Part shown: one piece after another, positions 1-9,266 of the stretch
Position numbering within the stretch: position 1 is the stretch's first letter
How the letters are laid out: each line of letters opens with the position of its first letter
Origin: Bacteroidota bacterium
GTDB taxonomy: Bacteria > Bacteroidota > Bacteroidia > Bacteroidales > SZUA-534
Length of the DNA: 36,198 nucleotides
Assembly (NCBI GenBank): GCA_003250355.1
Contig: QKGS01000011.1
Coordinates: 1-36,198, forward strand
Direction of reading: 5' to 3'
The notes under the pieces: model-generated
The model's database searches: none
Told to the model about the DNA's origin: nothing
Seen by the model: only the letters and a program-made list of their open reading frames with translations
Translations under genes and position numbers: made by a program

Positions 1-229
1 TACCACCAACAAGGGGCGTGCCGATATGACTTTAACAGGCCCGAACGAAATTGTAATACTCGAATTTAAAGTAGATATGCCCGCCGAAGATGCCCTGCAC
101 CAAATTAAAACCAAACGGTACTACGAAAAATACCTTAACGCAGGCAAGCAAATATATTTTGTAGGTATGCACTTTAGCAGCGACGAAAAGAATGTGGTGA
201 GTATGGTGTGGGAGAGGTTTGAGAATTAG
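1..229 (+). CDS. AAA-ATPase-like / PD-(D/E)XK nuclease family protein (DUF1703 type), C-terminal fragment
   Basis: This is the 3' end of a gene that begins left of the window. The frame is open from position 2, so the ATG at 26 is internal. The roughly 75 visible residues match the PD-(D/E)XK-like C-terminal domain of the DUF1703 family (AAA-ATPase_like plus PDDEXK_9). They include GRADM followed by EFK, the spaced acidic and E-x-K residues of the nuclease fold. The last part is almost the same as the end of the minus-strand gene at the right edge, with 10 mismatches over 240 bases including bases past the stop codon. Family members are often present in many copies per Bacteroidota genome, and their biological role is not established. 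I infer nuclease-like activity from the fold only. Confidence 0.85.
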   Translation, partial: TTNKGRADMTLTGPNEIVILEFKVDMPAEDALHQIKTKRYYEKYLNAGKQIYFVGMHFSSDEKNVVSMVWERFEN

Positions 230-240
230 GTTGCGGGTTG
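1..240. repeat. Left arm of a long inverted repeat (partner 35221-35460)
   Basis: By direct comparison, 1-240 and the reverse complement of 35221-35460 differ at 10 positions. The match includes the stop codon and 11 bases beyond it, then gives way to different arrangements of GGGTTG-type units. The left limit of the repeat is outside the window. It coincides with the conserved tails of two paralogous genes, so recent duplication or gene conversion is the likely cause. Confidence 0.9.
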
Positions 241-306
241 AAGGGTTGAAGGGTTGCAGGGTTGCAGGGTGGCAAGGTGGAAGGGAGACTGTGGACTGTG
301 GACTGT
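235..306. repeat. Short tandem repeats GGGTTGAA/GGGTTGCA and GACTGTG
   Basis: Four consecutive 8-base units (GGGTTGAA twice, then GGGTTGCA twice) occupy 235-266. About three 7-base GACTGTG units occupy 287-306. Related GGGTTGCA material lies downstream of the paralogous gene at the right edge (35190-35230). CAGTCCACAGT and ACTGCCTACT variants occur in the spacer at 7150-7290. Confidence 0.8.
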
Positions 307-482
307 TACAAGTTTCTATTTCCTGTCTCCGTTTTCCGGTCTTCGGTCTCCTTTATTTATTATTTACACAATACTAACTTAACGACATTGAATGTGCGGC
401 ATCTGGGAATTTAACTTTAATTTCTTAATAACTTGTTGAAATCTATTTAGTTTACTATTGTGCTCATATAAAAGCATCTTTT

Positions 483-490
483 TAAATTTG
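483..490 (+). promoter_or_regulatory. Candidate Bacteroidota -7 promoter element (TAAATTTG)
   Basis: The sequence fits TAnnTTTG, the -7 motif known for Bacteroidota. An ATTG at 457-460, about 22 bases upstream, could serve as the -33 element. Transcription would begin near 497 and read through the hairpin at 525-553 into mutS, giving a leader of about 190 bases. The assignment rests on motif matching only. Confidence 0.4.
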
Positions 491-524
491 TAATTAATTA
501 GACAATCGTTTCATGGGCTTTGAT

Positions 525-553
525 TCAGGGTGTGGCTGTTAGTCATGCCCTGA
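525..553 (+). other. Hairpin in the mutS leader
   Basis: TCAGGG at 525-530 pairs with CCCTGA at 548-553. Four further pairs, including two G-U, extend the stem to about 10 pairs around a loop of about nine bases. GTTTTGTT follows, a weak U-tract. It may be an attenuator, the end of a small transcript, or chance. Confidence 0.4.
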
Positions 554-686
554 GTTTTGTTAAGCAATTAGGTATTGAAACTTGTGAAATAATTTACCTA
601 AACAATGAAATTAATGGGTTAATAATCTGAATATAAGATAATAGAGTCTTTGAGGTACATTATACTTTATTAATAATCGAATAGAT

Positions 687-3317
687 ATGGCAGGGGCAGC
701 AACACAGCAAAAAGATACGGTAGTACAAACACCGTTAATGAAGCAGTATTACAGTATTAAGGCTAAACACCCCGATGCTATATTGTTGTTTCGGGTAGGC
801 GACTTTTACGAAACCTTTTCCGACGATGCCATAAAAGCTGCCGAAATACTTGGCATTACACTTACCAAACGTGCCAATGGCTCTGCTGCATATATTGAAC
901 TTGCCGGATTCCCATATCATGCACTCGACAATTATTTGCCCAAGCTGGTACGTGCAGGTCAGAGAGTAGCCATTTGCGAACAGCTCGAAGACCCTAAAAT
1001 GGTTAAGGGTATTGTTAAGCGCGGTATTACTGAGCTTGTTACCCCGGGAGTATCGGTGGGCGATAATATTTTGAACCATAAGGAAAATAATTTCCTTGCC
1101 GCCGTTTATACCGAAAAAACAGGTGCAGGGGTTGCTTTTTTAGATATTTCCACAGGCGAATTTTACTGTGCCGAAGGTAGTTTCGACTACGTTAATAAGC
1201 TTCTTCAAAGTTTTAAACCTAAGGAAATTCTGTTTGAGCGTCATAAGAAAGAAACCTATATGGATAACTTTGGGCAGGGGTTTTACAATTACCCGCTCGA
1301 CGAATGGGTTTTTACCCCCGATGCTGCTAACGACCGTCTTCTAAAGCATTTTGAAACCAAATCGCTAAAAGGGTTCGGTATAGAGTCTATGCATTATGCA
1401 ATAATTGCCGCCGGTGCTATCCTTTATTATCTCGATATTACTCAGCATCATCAGGTGGGCAATATTACCCGTATAAGTCGTATTGCCGAAGAGGAGTATG
1501 TTTGGCTCGACCGATTTACCATTCGCAATCTCGAAATATTCGGCTCTATGAACGATGGAGGCAAATCGCTGATTGATGTGCTTGATATAACCAATACAGC
1601 CATGGGTAGCCGTATGCTGAAACGATGGCTTGCATTACCCCTTAAAAATATTCAGAAAATAAACAACCGCCTCGATACTGTTCAATACTTTACACAAAAT
1701 GCTGATTTTAAGAACAGTATAGCTGATTATTTAAAGCATATTGGCGACCTTGAACGACTTATTTCAAAGGTTGCGCTGGGGCGTATTAATCCGCGTGAGG
1801 TTAATACACTTAAAAATGCTTTGGCTGCAATAGAGCCGGTTAAGAGTTTGTGTATGGAATCGGACAACGAAAGCCTTAAAATACTTGCCGAACAGCTAAA
1901 CCCTTGTGCATCTATTAAGGAACGGATTGAAAAGGAAATACACCCCGATCCGCCTGCTTTACTCAACAAAGGGAATGTAATGGCTCAGGGGGTAAATGCC
2001 CAGCTCGACGAACTGCGTAGTATTGCATTTTCCGGAAAGGATTACCTTATTGATATGCAACAGCGCGAGAGTAATAATACGGGTATACCTTCGCTTAAAA
2101 TTGCTTTCAACAACGTGTTTGGTTATTATATTGAGGTTCGCAATACTCATAAAGATAAAGTACCCGATAACTGGATTCGTAAGCAAACACTTGTTAGCGC
2201 CGAACGATATATTACCGAAGAACTGAAGGAGTACGAAAGTAAAATACTTGGTGCCGAGGAAAAAATACTTGCGCTTGAAACCCGGCTTTACAATGAACTT
2301 GTAAATGCGCTATCGGAGTATGTACCTGCTATTCAGCTTAATGCCGAACTGTTGTCGAGAATGGATTGCTTGCTTTCATTAGCCCAGGCTGCTATTAAAA
2401 ATAATTACTGCAAACCTTTGGTTAACGACAGCAATACTCTTGAAATAGTTGGGGGCAGACACCCGGTTATTGAAACACAAATGGCTCATGGCGAGGAGTA
2501 TATTCCTAACGATGTGTACCTTAATCAGCACAACCAGCAGATAATGATTATAACAGGCCCCAATATGGCCGGAAAATCGGCTCTATTGCGCCAAACCGCT
2601 TTAATAGTACTTATGTCGCAGGTTGGTAGTTTTGTCCCTGCACAAGCGGTTAATATGGGCTATGTCGATAAAATATTTACCCGTGTGGGGGCTTCCGACA
2701 ATATTTCACTTGGCGAGTCTACTTTTATGGTCGAAATGAACGAGGCTGCAAGTATTCTTAACAATATGTCGGATCGTAGCCTTATACTGTTCGATGAGCT
2801 TGGCCGCGGAACCAGTACTTACGATGGTATTAGCCTCGCTTGGTCTATTGTCGAATACATACATGAACATCAACAAGCTAAGGCTAAAACATTGTTTGCT
2901 ACTCATTATCACGAGCTTAATGAAATGGAAAGCTTGTTCAAAAGGGTTAAAAATTTTAATGTTTCGGTTAAGGAGCTCGACAAAAAAATAATATTTCTGC
3001 GCAAGCTTATGCCGGGGGGGAGTGAACATAGCTTTGGTATTCATGTGGCTAAAATGGCCGGTATGCCCAAAAGTGTGGTAAAACGTGCCGAAAAGATACT
3101 TGCCGAACTTGAAGAAACCCGCCGTAGCAGCGAAGTAGACAAAGATGTTAAACAAGCTGCTAAAGAGCGTGAGGGTATGCAGTTGAGTTTTTTCCAACTC
3201 GACGACCCTGTGCTAAAACAAATACGTAACGAAATTGATAAACTCGATATCAATAACCTTACCCCTATGGAGGCTTTGAATAAATTACATGAAATTAAGA
3301 AAATAAGCGGGTTGTAA
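687..3317 (+). CDS. mutS: DNA mismatch repair protein MutS
   Basis: MutS recognises base mismatches and small insertion loops and starts repair with MutL in the cytoplasm. The 876-residue product has the usual full length. The mismatch-binding Phe-x-Glu motif is at F40-x-E42 in GDFYETF. The ABC-type ATPase lies at the C-terminal end, with Walker A GPNMAGKS at 624-631 and Walker B/signature FDELGRGTS around D703-E704, followed by ATHYHEL. Connector, lever and clamp regions fill residues 130-600. The ATG at 687 gives the typical short N-terminus before the TPLM..Y motif, and no Shine-Dalgarno is visible, as is normal for this phylum. The gene is transcribed alone and converges on the 1119-residue secreted protein. 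Confidence 0.98.
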   Translation: MAGAATQQKDTVVQTPLMKQYYSIKAKHPDAILLFRVGDFYETFSDDAIKAAEILGITLTKRANGSAAYIELAGFPYHALDNYLPKLVRAGQRVAICEQLEDPKMVKGIVKRGITELVTPGVSVGDNILNHKENNFLAAVYTEKTGAGVAFLDISTGEFYCAEGSFDYVNKLLQSFKPKEILFERHKKETYMDNFGQGFYNYPLDEWVFTPDAANDRLLKHFETKSLKGFGIESMHYAIIAAGAILYYLDITQHHQVGNITRISRIAEEEYVWLDRFTIRNLEIFGSMNDGGKSLIDVLDITNTAMGSRMLKRWLALPLKNIQKINNRLDTVQYFTQNADFKNSIADYLKHIGDLERLISKVALGRINPREVNTLKNALAAIEPVKSLCMESDNESLKILAEQLNPCASIKERIEKEIHPDPPALLNKGNVMAQGVNAQLDELRSIAFSGKDYLIDMQQRESNNTGIPSLKIAFNNVFGYYIEVRNTHKDKVPDNWIRKQTLVSAERYITEELKEYESKILGAEEKILALETRLYNELVNALSEYVPAIQLNAELLSRMDCLLSLAQAAIKNNYCKPLVNDSNTLEIVGGRHPVIETQMAHGEEYIPNDVYLNQHNQQIMIITGPNMAGKSALLRQTALIVLMSQVGSFVPAQAVNMGYVDKIFTRVGASDNISLGESTFMVEMNEAASILNNMSDRSLILFDELGRGTSTYDGISLAWSIVEYIHEHQQAKAKTLFATHYHELNEMESLFKRVKNFNVSVKELDKKIIFLRKLMPGGSEHSFGIHVAKMAGMPKSVVKRAEKILAELEETRRSSEVDKDVKQAAKEREGMQLSFFQLDDPVLKQIRNEIDKLDINNLTPMEALNKLHEIKKISGL

Positions 3318-3411
3318 ATAAGGTTTTAGGGTTACAAGGTAGAAAGGTTAAAGGGAAACCGGATACATGATGCCATTCAAGGATGTGAGCCTGTATTGTT
3401 TTTTATAATTT

Positions 3412-3453
3412 AGTACAAAGTATCAAGATTATATTTACTTGATACTTTGTACT
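3412..3453. terminator. Bidirectional hairpin terminator between mutS and the convergent secreted-protein gene
   Basis: A perfect 16-base-pair inverted repeat (3412-3427 with 3438-3453) encloses a 10-base AT-rich loop. TTATTTA follows on the plus side, and an AT-rich stretch flanks the other side. Its position between two convergent genes suits termination in both directions. Confidence 0.8.
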
Positions 3454-3506
3454 TTATTTAGCTATCTGAAAATTATAAATCCAAAATATTGAACTTACTT
3501 TTCATA

Positions 3507-6500
3507 CTACTCCTTTATTAGCTTATGTGTGTGTTCTTCGGCTCCCTTTCTTATTTTTACAATATAAAATCCTTGCGAAAGGTCGGCAATACTGAGCGTT
3601 CCTGTTCCGTGAATACACCCGTTCAGTAGTTTATATCCGGCACTATTATATACTGTTACTGTATATTCGGCTCCATCGGCTCCTTGAATTGTGAAATTGT
3701 TTGTAGCCGGGTTAGGGAATATTGTGAGGTCGTTCAAAAGCTCTTCCTGAACTGCTACTTCTTGGGCTCCTATTTTAATTGGGAAAATACCTTTATTGTA
3801 GCTTTCACCATTGCTTGAGGCAAATTTGGTAAACAGGTAATAGAAATCGCCATCGGTTAAATCATTGGTAGGTACAACATCTTTAAGGTGAATTTTTAAT
3901 ACCGATGTTCCCGATTCTTTCCCTACGGCAGTGGCATCGGTTGCAATTATATCTTTCTTAACACCCCAGCTTTTGTTCATATGACGGAACCAAACTCTTA
4001 CTCCGCCAACATCAGATGCTACTACTTTATTGCCACTGCCTGCATGGTAATTTACTGATACTACCATTGTATCGCCGGTGGTAAATATACCCGATAAGTA
4101 TTTTGTATTATCGTCGAAAGCTATACTAGGTGCTACAAACTTTGTAACTTTAAATACTACGCTGTCATTTATTGTGTTGTTGTCAGAAATTGCAGCATAT
4201 ACAATAGCTTCGCCTGCTGATAGTGTAGTTACAAATCCGGTCGAATCAACTGTTATTATCGTGTTATTGTTGCTTGTCCATGTAAGCTTTGTATTATCGG
4301 CATACTTAGGAAGTACATTTGCCGAAAGCTTAACTGTATTACCCTGAATTAGCTCCATACTGTCGGTTGATATTGTTACCGATGCAGCCGGAATAGCATA
4401 CCACGAAACTACATTTATAGTAGCTGTATCGGTTATGCCATTTGCAGCAGCTTTTACAATTATTTTGGTGCTTTCTCCATTTTTAATGCCTGTTACTACC
4501 CCTGTTAGCGAATCAATTTTGGCAATGGTAGTATCGGCCGATTTCCATATTACATCTCTATTAGCAAATACCGGAACCAGGTCTATTCCAAACTCAACCG
4601 ATGTGCCAACACGGCAATCTTGTGTATTTGGCACTATGGTTATTACCTCCGGGTCAACCTTATCTGTATCAAATATCTGGTTTGCTTTTTTGTTGTTAAA
4701 TTCGGCTGTTTCGCCATTTCGCCAGCGTACTGTTATATTCTTAACCGAATCGGCATTGCCCAATCCAAAGTGAACCATATTCAGTAAGCTTTGCGAAAAA
4801 ACCTCGCCACGTGAACTTACTCTCTTATGGATAGTATCGGTGGCTGTTTTTACAATTATATCGGCCGATATGGGGTCGACATTATTAATAGGCGAATAGC
4901 CAACTTTAACAATGGCGTAGTTGCCGTTATCGGCTTTGTTATTGTCATACAAATGCCATGTCCCAAATTCATCGTCACCATTTAAAATATCAACATCGCC
5001 ATCTAAATCCCAGTCAAAGGCCTGTCCCATATCACCATGAGAGCGGTCGCCCATATTATTGGCATTGTGGTGTGTAGTTATTTCAAAGCTGCCGTTTCCG
5101 TTATTTAAAAGCATATAGTCCGATAATCGCGACTTCATAAATCCAAAACGGTGAACAAATAAATCTTGATAAGTATCGTTGTTAAAATCGCCGGTAGTTA
5201 CCCCCCAGTGGTTGCCACCCAATGGAATATTCCACTCAGCCGATACATCGGTAAGTTTTCCGTTATCGTTTCGCAGTAAAATATCGTTGTGGTTTCTGTC
5301 GTTAGGAGCCCATGCCGAATAGTATTCGTGTGCCCCGTCAATTGAGAAACTGATTGACCAGTATACATCCGAATTTCGGTGCGATTCCACATTCCATTTT
5401 CCATTACCAACATATCCAATATATACACCATTTTCGGTTCTTTCTGTGGGCCAGCCGTCGGCAGATTGCTGAGTTATATATAAAGTATCGTCAATAGAAG
5501 GGTCGAACGGAGTTTTTGAACTTCCCAGGAAAATAGGAAAATTGCCATTGTAGGTACTGCGATATACATGTTCGTATCCATATATCATTAATGAATCGTG
5601 GGCAGTAAGTTCAAAAAGGCTGATTCCCTGATTGCCCGATAAGCGCATATCGAGTTTTTCTGTTAAAGGGTCAAAATCTACCGAGTTGTTTGTTGAAACT
5701 TCGTAATAGCCCTCACCCATAGTAAGATATAAATCAAAGTCGCCATCGTTATCAATATCAACATCGGTGGCTGCCTGAATACCCCATAACCCCTGTATAG
5801 TAGCAGGCAGCCATGCGGTAGTAACATTAGTAAATGAAAAGTCACCATTACCAATCCACACCGACAGGGGCGAGAATAATACAAAGTCATCAATGTTGTC
5901 GTTGTTAAGGTCGGTCATAAGAACACGTTCGCAAAGGGCTGTTTCAAGTCCGGGTACATTTACCAACGAAAATGTACCATTCCCTTTATTTGAATAAAAA
6001 ATATGCTGTGCACCATTAGCTCCATTTATCCCTTGAGCATTAATTAATGCAAGGTCAAGGTCGCCATCAAGGTCAAAATCGCCCCAGCGCGGTGCTCTAC
6101 CTCTTGCTCCCGATGTAATACCGGCTTCAGCTTCGCTGCGTAAGAATGTGCCGTTAACATTTTTATAAAACACCGGAAGGGCAGGTGAGGTTCCGTTTCC
6201 TCCACCTAGCGATATTACTATGTCAAGGTCGCCATCGTTGTCGTAATCGCCGCAGGCCGAACCATGCAAGTCCATCTGATTCCATAGAGCTAAATCTTTA
6301 TTGTGCTTTGTTACAGTACCGTCGTTATTGTTCCAAAACAGTTTGCTGTATGCATCGTTATGGTTGTTTAATACAAAATCGTAGTCGCCATCGTTGTCAA
6401 TATCGGCTATCGAAGGGCCGCCGTATTTCAGGCTTCTCTCATCAACCAATCCGGCTTGTGCCGAAATATTGGTGTATGATGGTAACGATAATCCTGTTAT

Positions 6501-6866
6501 ATCATCAAATGAAAGATTGCTAATAGTTATGTTCTGCCCTTTAGCAATTAACGAAAGCTCAGTATCACCCGCAGAACTGAAATTAACCAATGCATTCAAA
6601 TTCATTGGTGTGTTTCCATAAATATCCATATTATCAACTATTACCTCGCTCCCCGATAGTATGGTTATATTGGCATATCTTTCGGCAATAGATACGGTAA
6701 AGTTTGCCCGTTTCATTAAACTACCCGAAACTGTGTAGTTAAATTTAAGTGGCTTGGAAAGTTGAATTACAGTATCAGATGAAATAACCTGGCTACATAA
6801 ATTCGTAGTTACGGCCATAAAAACCGACAGCAGTAATATCCTGCTAATTTTTGTCTTTAATTTCAT
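3507..6866 (-). CDS. Secreted FG-GAP/VCBS-repeat protein with ASPIC/UnbV, Ig-like and T9SS sorting domains
   Basis: This is a 1119-residue exported protein. A signal peptide covers about residues 1-26 (basic start, hydrophobic core, ending CSQ). Residues 150-680 hold at least seven FG-GAP/VCBS-type repeats with calcium-binding DxDxDGD signatures, such as DIDNDGDYD and DFDLDGDLD, which predict a beta-propeller. An ASPIC/UnbV domain follows at about 682-735 (SRGEVFSQS, HFGLG, RWRNGE). Two bacterial Ig-like (BID_2) domains lie at about 738-905, then an unassigned beta-rich module at 905-1030. A T9SS type A sorting domain begins at PNPATNNF near 1050 and runs to the end. Known T9SS biology predicts export, cleavage of the tail and surface attachment. 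The substrate is unknown. Adhesion or glycan binding is an inference. Confidence 0.9.
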   Translation of the reverse strand: MKLKTKISRILLLSVFMAVTTNLCSQVISSDTVIQLSKPLKFNYTVSGSLMKRANFTVSIAERYANITILSGSEVIVDNMDIYGNTPMNLNALVNFSSAGDTELSLIAKGQNITISNLSFDDITGLSLPSYTNISAQAGLVDERSLKYGGPSIADIDNDGDYDFVLNNHNDAYSKLFWNNNDGTVTKHNKDLALWNQMDLHGSACGDYDNDGDLDIVISLGGGNGTSPALPVFYKNVNGTFLRSEAEAGITSGARGRAPRWGDFDLDGDLDLALINAQGINGANGAQHIFYSNKGNGTFSLVNVPGLETALCERVLMTDLNNDNIDDFVLFSPLSVWIGNGDFSFTNVTTAWLPATIQGLWGIQAATDVDIDNDGDFDLYLTMGEGYYEVSTNNSVDFDPLTEKLDMRLSGNQGISLFELTAHDSLMIYGYEHVYRSTYNGNFPIFLGSSKTPFDPSIDDTLYITQQSADGWPTERTENGVYIGYVGNGKWNVESHRNSDVYWSISFSIDGAHEYYSAWAPNDRNHNDILLRNDNGKLTDVSAEWNIPLGGNHWGVTTGDFNNDTYQDLFVHRFGFMKSRLSDYMLLNNGNGSFEITTHHNANNMGDRSHGDMGQAFDWDLDGDVDILNGDDEFGTWHLYDNNKADNGNYAIVKVGYSPINNVDPISADIIVKTATDTIHKRVSSRGEVFSQSLLNMVHFGLGNADSVKNITVRWRNGETAEFNNKKANQIFDTDKVDPEVITIVPNTQDCRVGTSVEFGIDLVPVFANRDVIWKSADTTIAKIDSLTGVVTGIKNGESTKIIVKAAANGITDTATINVVSWYAIPAASVTISTDSMELIQGNTVKLSANVLPKYADNTKLTWTSNNNTIITVDSTGFVTTLSAGEAIVYAAISDNNTINDSVVFKVTKFVAPSIAFDDNTKYLSGIFTTGDTMVVSVNYHAGSGNKVVASDVGGVRVWFRHMNKSWGVKKDIIATDATAVGKESGTSVLKIHLKDVVPTNDLTDGDFYYLFTKFASSNGESYNKGIFPIKIGAQEVAVQEELLNDLTIFPNPATNNFTIQGADGAEYTVTVYNSAGYKLLNGCIHGTGTLSIADLSQGFYIVKIRKGAEEHTHKLIKE

Positions 6867-7464
6867 AATTAAATCAGTTATTAAATGTATTAGTAGTATA
6901 ATTCAGCAATTGACAAATGGCCAATTACTGAAACTCTAAACTACTGACTTAATGATTATTGCTGCCTGAAACCAACTTCACAAAAACAGGACATTTCAAA
7001 TAAATGAGCGGACATTTGTTTACCTGATATATATTATTTTTAATTTTTTGTATATACTTTATTCCGGAAGGTTCTACTACTATTTTAGTGGGTAAACTTA
7101 TATGTGTTTGTGTTCTGTACTTAAAATTAAGTCGGCAGCCCACATTCGGCAGTCCACAGTAAAAAAGAGGTCTGCTAACTTTTATCTAACTAAAATACAT
7201 AAAAGTTTTTTTGTTAGATATTTAGCTATGTCGCCAATTAAAAAAAGGCTGCCTACTGCCTACTGTGAACTGGCGACTTAATTACTGCCTACTAAAAACC
7301 GAAGCATATTTTAGGTTAATAAATAAAAAATCTTCCATTAAAAATGCAGTAGTACCTTCCAGAAGAGTTAAAAAATGGAACTAGGAAATAATTATCATTT
7401 TTTACTATTTTTGATATAAGTGAATGTAAAGTATATATTACTTTATTACTAAACCAATAGCCCA
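6867..7464. other. AT-rich intergenic region between divergent genes
   Basis: This 598-base spacer holds the promoter regions of the divergent secreted-protein and PAS-PP2C genes. It contains the 8-base inverted repeat TATCTAAC/GTTAGATA at 7183-7190 and 7213-7220, with a T-run between the arms. It also carries CAGTCCACAGT and ACTGCCTACT short repeats at 7150-7290 and a candidate -7 element at 7406-7413. A 64-codon minus-strand frame at 6949-7143 shows no recognisable protein features and I do not call it. Confidence 0.6.
7406..7413 (+). promoter_or_regulatory. Candidate -7 promoter element (TATTTTTG) for the PAS-PP2C gene
   Basis: The match to TAnnTTTG lies 51 bases before the start codon at 7465. 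I see no clear TTTG -33 element at the usual spacing, so support is partial. Confidence 0.4.
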
Positions 7465-9072
7465 ATGAACGAGATATTAAAAACTCACACATCGTTTGAA
7501 CTTATTATTGACAATTGTTCAGAAGCCATATTACTTGTAAATAGGAAAGGCGAAATAGAGTATGCCAACTCTAGTGCAAAATTAATGTTCAATTACCGAA
7601 ATTTTATTGGAATAAATGTTTCGGAACTGATACCCGAGCGTTTCAGGAAAAAGCACAGTATTATAGTTGATAGCTTTTTTCAATTCCCTTCGAAACGTAA
7701 AATGGGCGATGGAATTAATCTTTATGCATTAAAATCGAATGGAACAGAATTTCCGGTTGAGATAGGGATAAATTTTTATGAAGAGTATGGTGTAAAGAAA
7801 GTAATACTATCAATAATCGATATTAGCGAAAGGGTTAACTATGAGTTGAAACTCAAAGAGTATTATGGCAAGCTACAGCTTTCGCTAAAAGAGACTCAGT
7901 ATCAGAAACGTTTGTTGCAACAGAGCCAGGAAAAGTATAAGTCCATAGTTATGAATATGGACGATGTATATTACCGTACCGACCTCGACCAAATTATTGT
8001 TTATATAAGTCCTTCGGTATTACGATATTATGGAGCCGATAGTATTGACGATGTAATAGGGTTAAATGTTGTAGATACATTCTACTTTAACCCCAACGAC
8101 AGGGTTATGTTACTTGAAGCCTTAAAGGCAGGTAAGGGACGTATAAGTAATTACGAGATAGTATTGAAAGACAAATTGAACAAACCGGTTAATTTTGCAA
8201 CCACCTCGCATTTTGTATACGATGAAAATGGCAAGATATGCGGCGTAGAAGGTATTTTACGTGATATTACTGAAAAGAAAAACCTGGAACGTATTCAGCA
8301 ACAAAATGCCGATAAAATTGCACAAGCATATGAACATATCAGCGATAGTATAAATTACGCCAAAACCATACAGCTCTCAATGCTTGCAAAACATAACGAT
8401 TTGAAAGAGTATTTTACCGATTATTTTGTTCTGTTTGAGCCCAAAGACAATATTAGCGGCGATTTTTATTATGCAAACCAAATAGCCGATGTTGTTTATT
8501 TTGCCGTAGGCGACTGTACCGGGCATGGAGTGCCGGGGGCTCTTATTACAATGCTGGCTATTAATACATTACATAATGTTATACGTAAAAATTCCGAACC
8601 TGCCGAAATACTGGAAAAACTCCGTTTAAAAATTAAAGAAGCATTTAGTGGAATGGGGCAATATAATCTTAACGGGCTCGACATAGCTTTGTGTGCTTAC
8701 TATAAAAATGATTCCAAAATAATTTTTTCAGGGGCATTTTTACCCTTGTTACTCATTAGAAATAACGACTTAACTGTTTATGAACCAACAAGAAACCCTG
8801 TCGGAAGTTATTTGAACGAAATACCATTTGAGTCAAAAACAATTAAAGTTGAACCTGCCGATAAGTTATATTTATTCTCTGATGGTTACCACGACCAGTT
8901 CGATAAAGAAAATGACCGTAAAATGGGTAAAAAATCATTCTATCGTTTACTTAAAGATTCTTCACGTTTCGAAATGGACGAACAGTTGCTATTGCTACAC
9001 ACACATTTTTACACACGTAAAAAAGATAAAGAACAAACCGATGATGTTACCATTATGGGCGTTCAGATATAA
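7465..9072 (+). CDS. PAS-domain-regulated PP2C/SpoIIE-type serine/threonine phosphatase
   Basis: This 535-residue protein has no signal peptide or membrane segment, so it is probably cytoplasmic. Two PAS sensor domains lie at about 10-125 (ending in IIDISERV) and 155-275 (ending in LRDITEKK), joined by a short coiled coil. A second helical linker leads to a SpoIIE-type PP2C domain at about 300-535. Metal-binding signatures are visible: SGDFYY at 331-336, GDCTGHGVPGA with D350, FSDGYHD with D473, and DDVTIMG with D526-D527. Such proteins usually dephosphorylate anti-sigma-factor antagonists or other partners in response to a PAS-sensed signal. No anti-sigma or STAS gene lies nearby, so the target is unknown. 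The gene appears to be alone. Confidence 0.9.
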   Translation: MNEILKTHTSFELIIDNCSEAILLVNRKGEIEYANSSAKLMFNYRNFIGINVSELIPERFRKKHSIIVDSFFQFPSKRKMGDGINLYALKSNGTEFPVEIGINFYEEYGVKKVILSIIDISERVNYELKLKEYYGKLQLSLKETQYQKRLLQQSQEKYKSIVMNMDDVYYRTDLDQIIVYISPSVLRYYGADSIDDVIGLNVVDTFYFNPNDRVMLLEALKAGKGRISNYEIVLKDKLNKPVNFATTSHFVYDENGKICGVEGILRDITEKKNLERIQQQNADKIAQAYEHISDSINYAKTIQLSMLAKHNDLKEYFTDYFVLFEPKDNISGDFYYANQIADVVYFAVGDCTGHGVPGALITMLAINTLHNVIRKNSEPAEILEKLRLKIKEAFSGMGQYNLNGLDIALCAYYKNDSKIIFSGAFLPLLLIRNNDLTVYEPTRNPVGSYLNEIPFESKTIKVEPADKLYLFSDGYHDQFDKENDRKMGKKSFYRLLKDSSRFEMDEQLLLLHTHFYTRKKDKEQTDDVTIMGVQI

Positions 9073-9266
9073 CAATAATGCTCATGTTTAATAATTTATG
9101 AAATAAATATGTTTTACAATAATATGCAATCGCCACTAAATCATATAATTACAAAATATTAATCAGCACCTGTTTTTATAATACTAAACTATTTTTCCTT
9201 TTATTGCAAGGCATAATTTTTGCTGAACATTATAGTAAGCTTATTGTTTTATAAAATTATTAAGCT

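Larger units (their letters stand above)
230..686. other. Intergenic region between the DUF1703-family gene and mutS
   Basis: This 457-base gap starts with short tandem repeats (235-266 and 287-306). A pyrimidine-rich stretch follows, then AT-rich DNA with a TAAATTTG motif at 483-490 and a hairpin at 525-553. No convincing gene is present. Only a nine-codon ATG reading frame overlaps the hairpin. Confidence 0.7.

Noticed and set aside
235-306. CRISPR array
   Set aside because: The units are 7-8 bases, directly adjacent and without spacers; no cas genes are present.
513-542. Nine-codon leader peptide frame in the mutS leader
   Set aside because: It is too short to separate from chance and has no visible ribosome binding site. 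It is mentioned only with the hairpin finding.
2706-3197. Antisense frame of 163 codons inside mutS
   Set aside because: It lies fully antisense to the highly conserved MutS ATPase region and shows no recognisable protein features.
6949-7143. Minus-strand frame of 64 codons upstream of the large secreted protein
   Set aside because: It is short, without domain features, and lies in repeat-containing AT-rich DNA; I see no support for a real gene.
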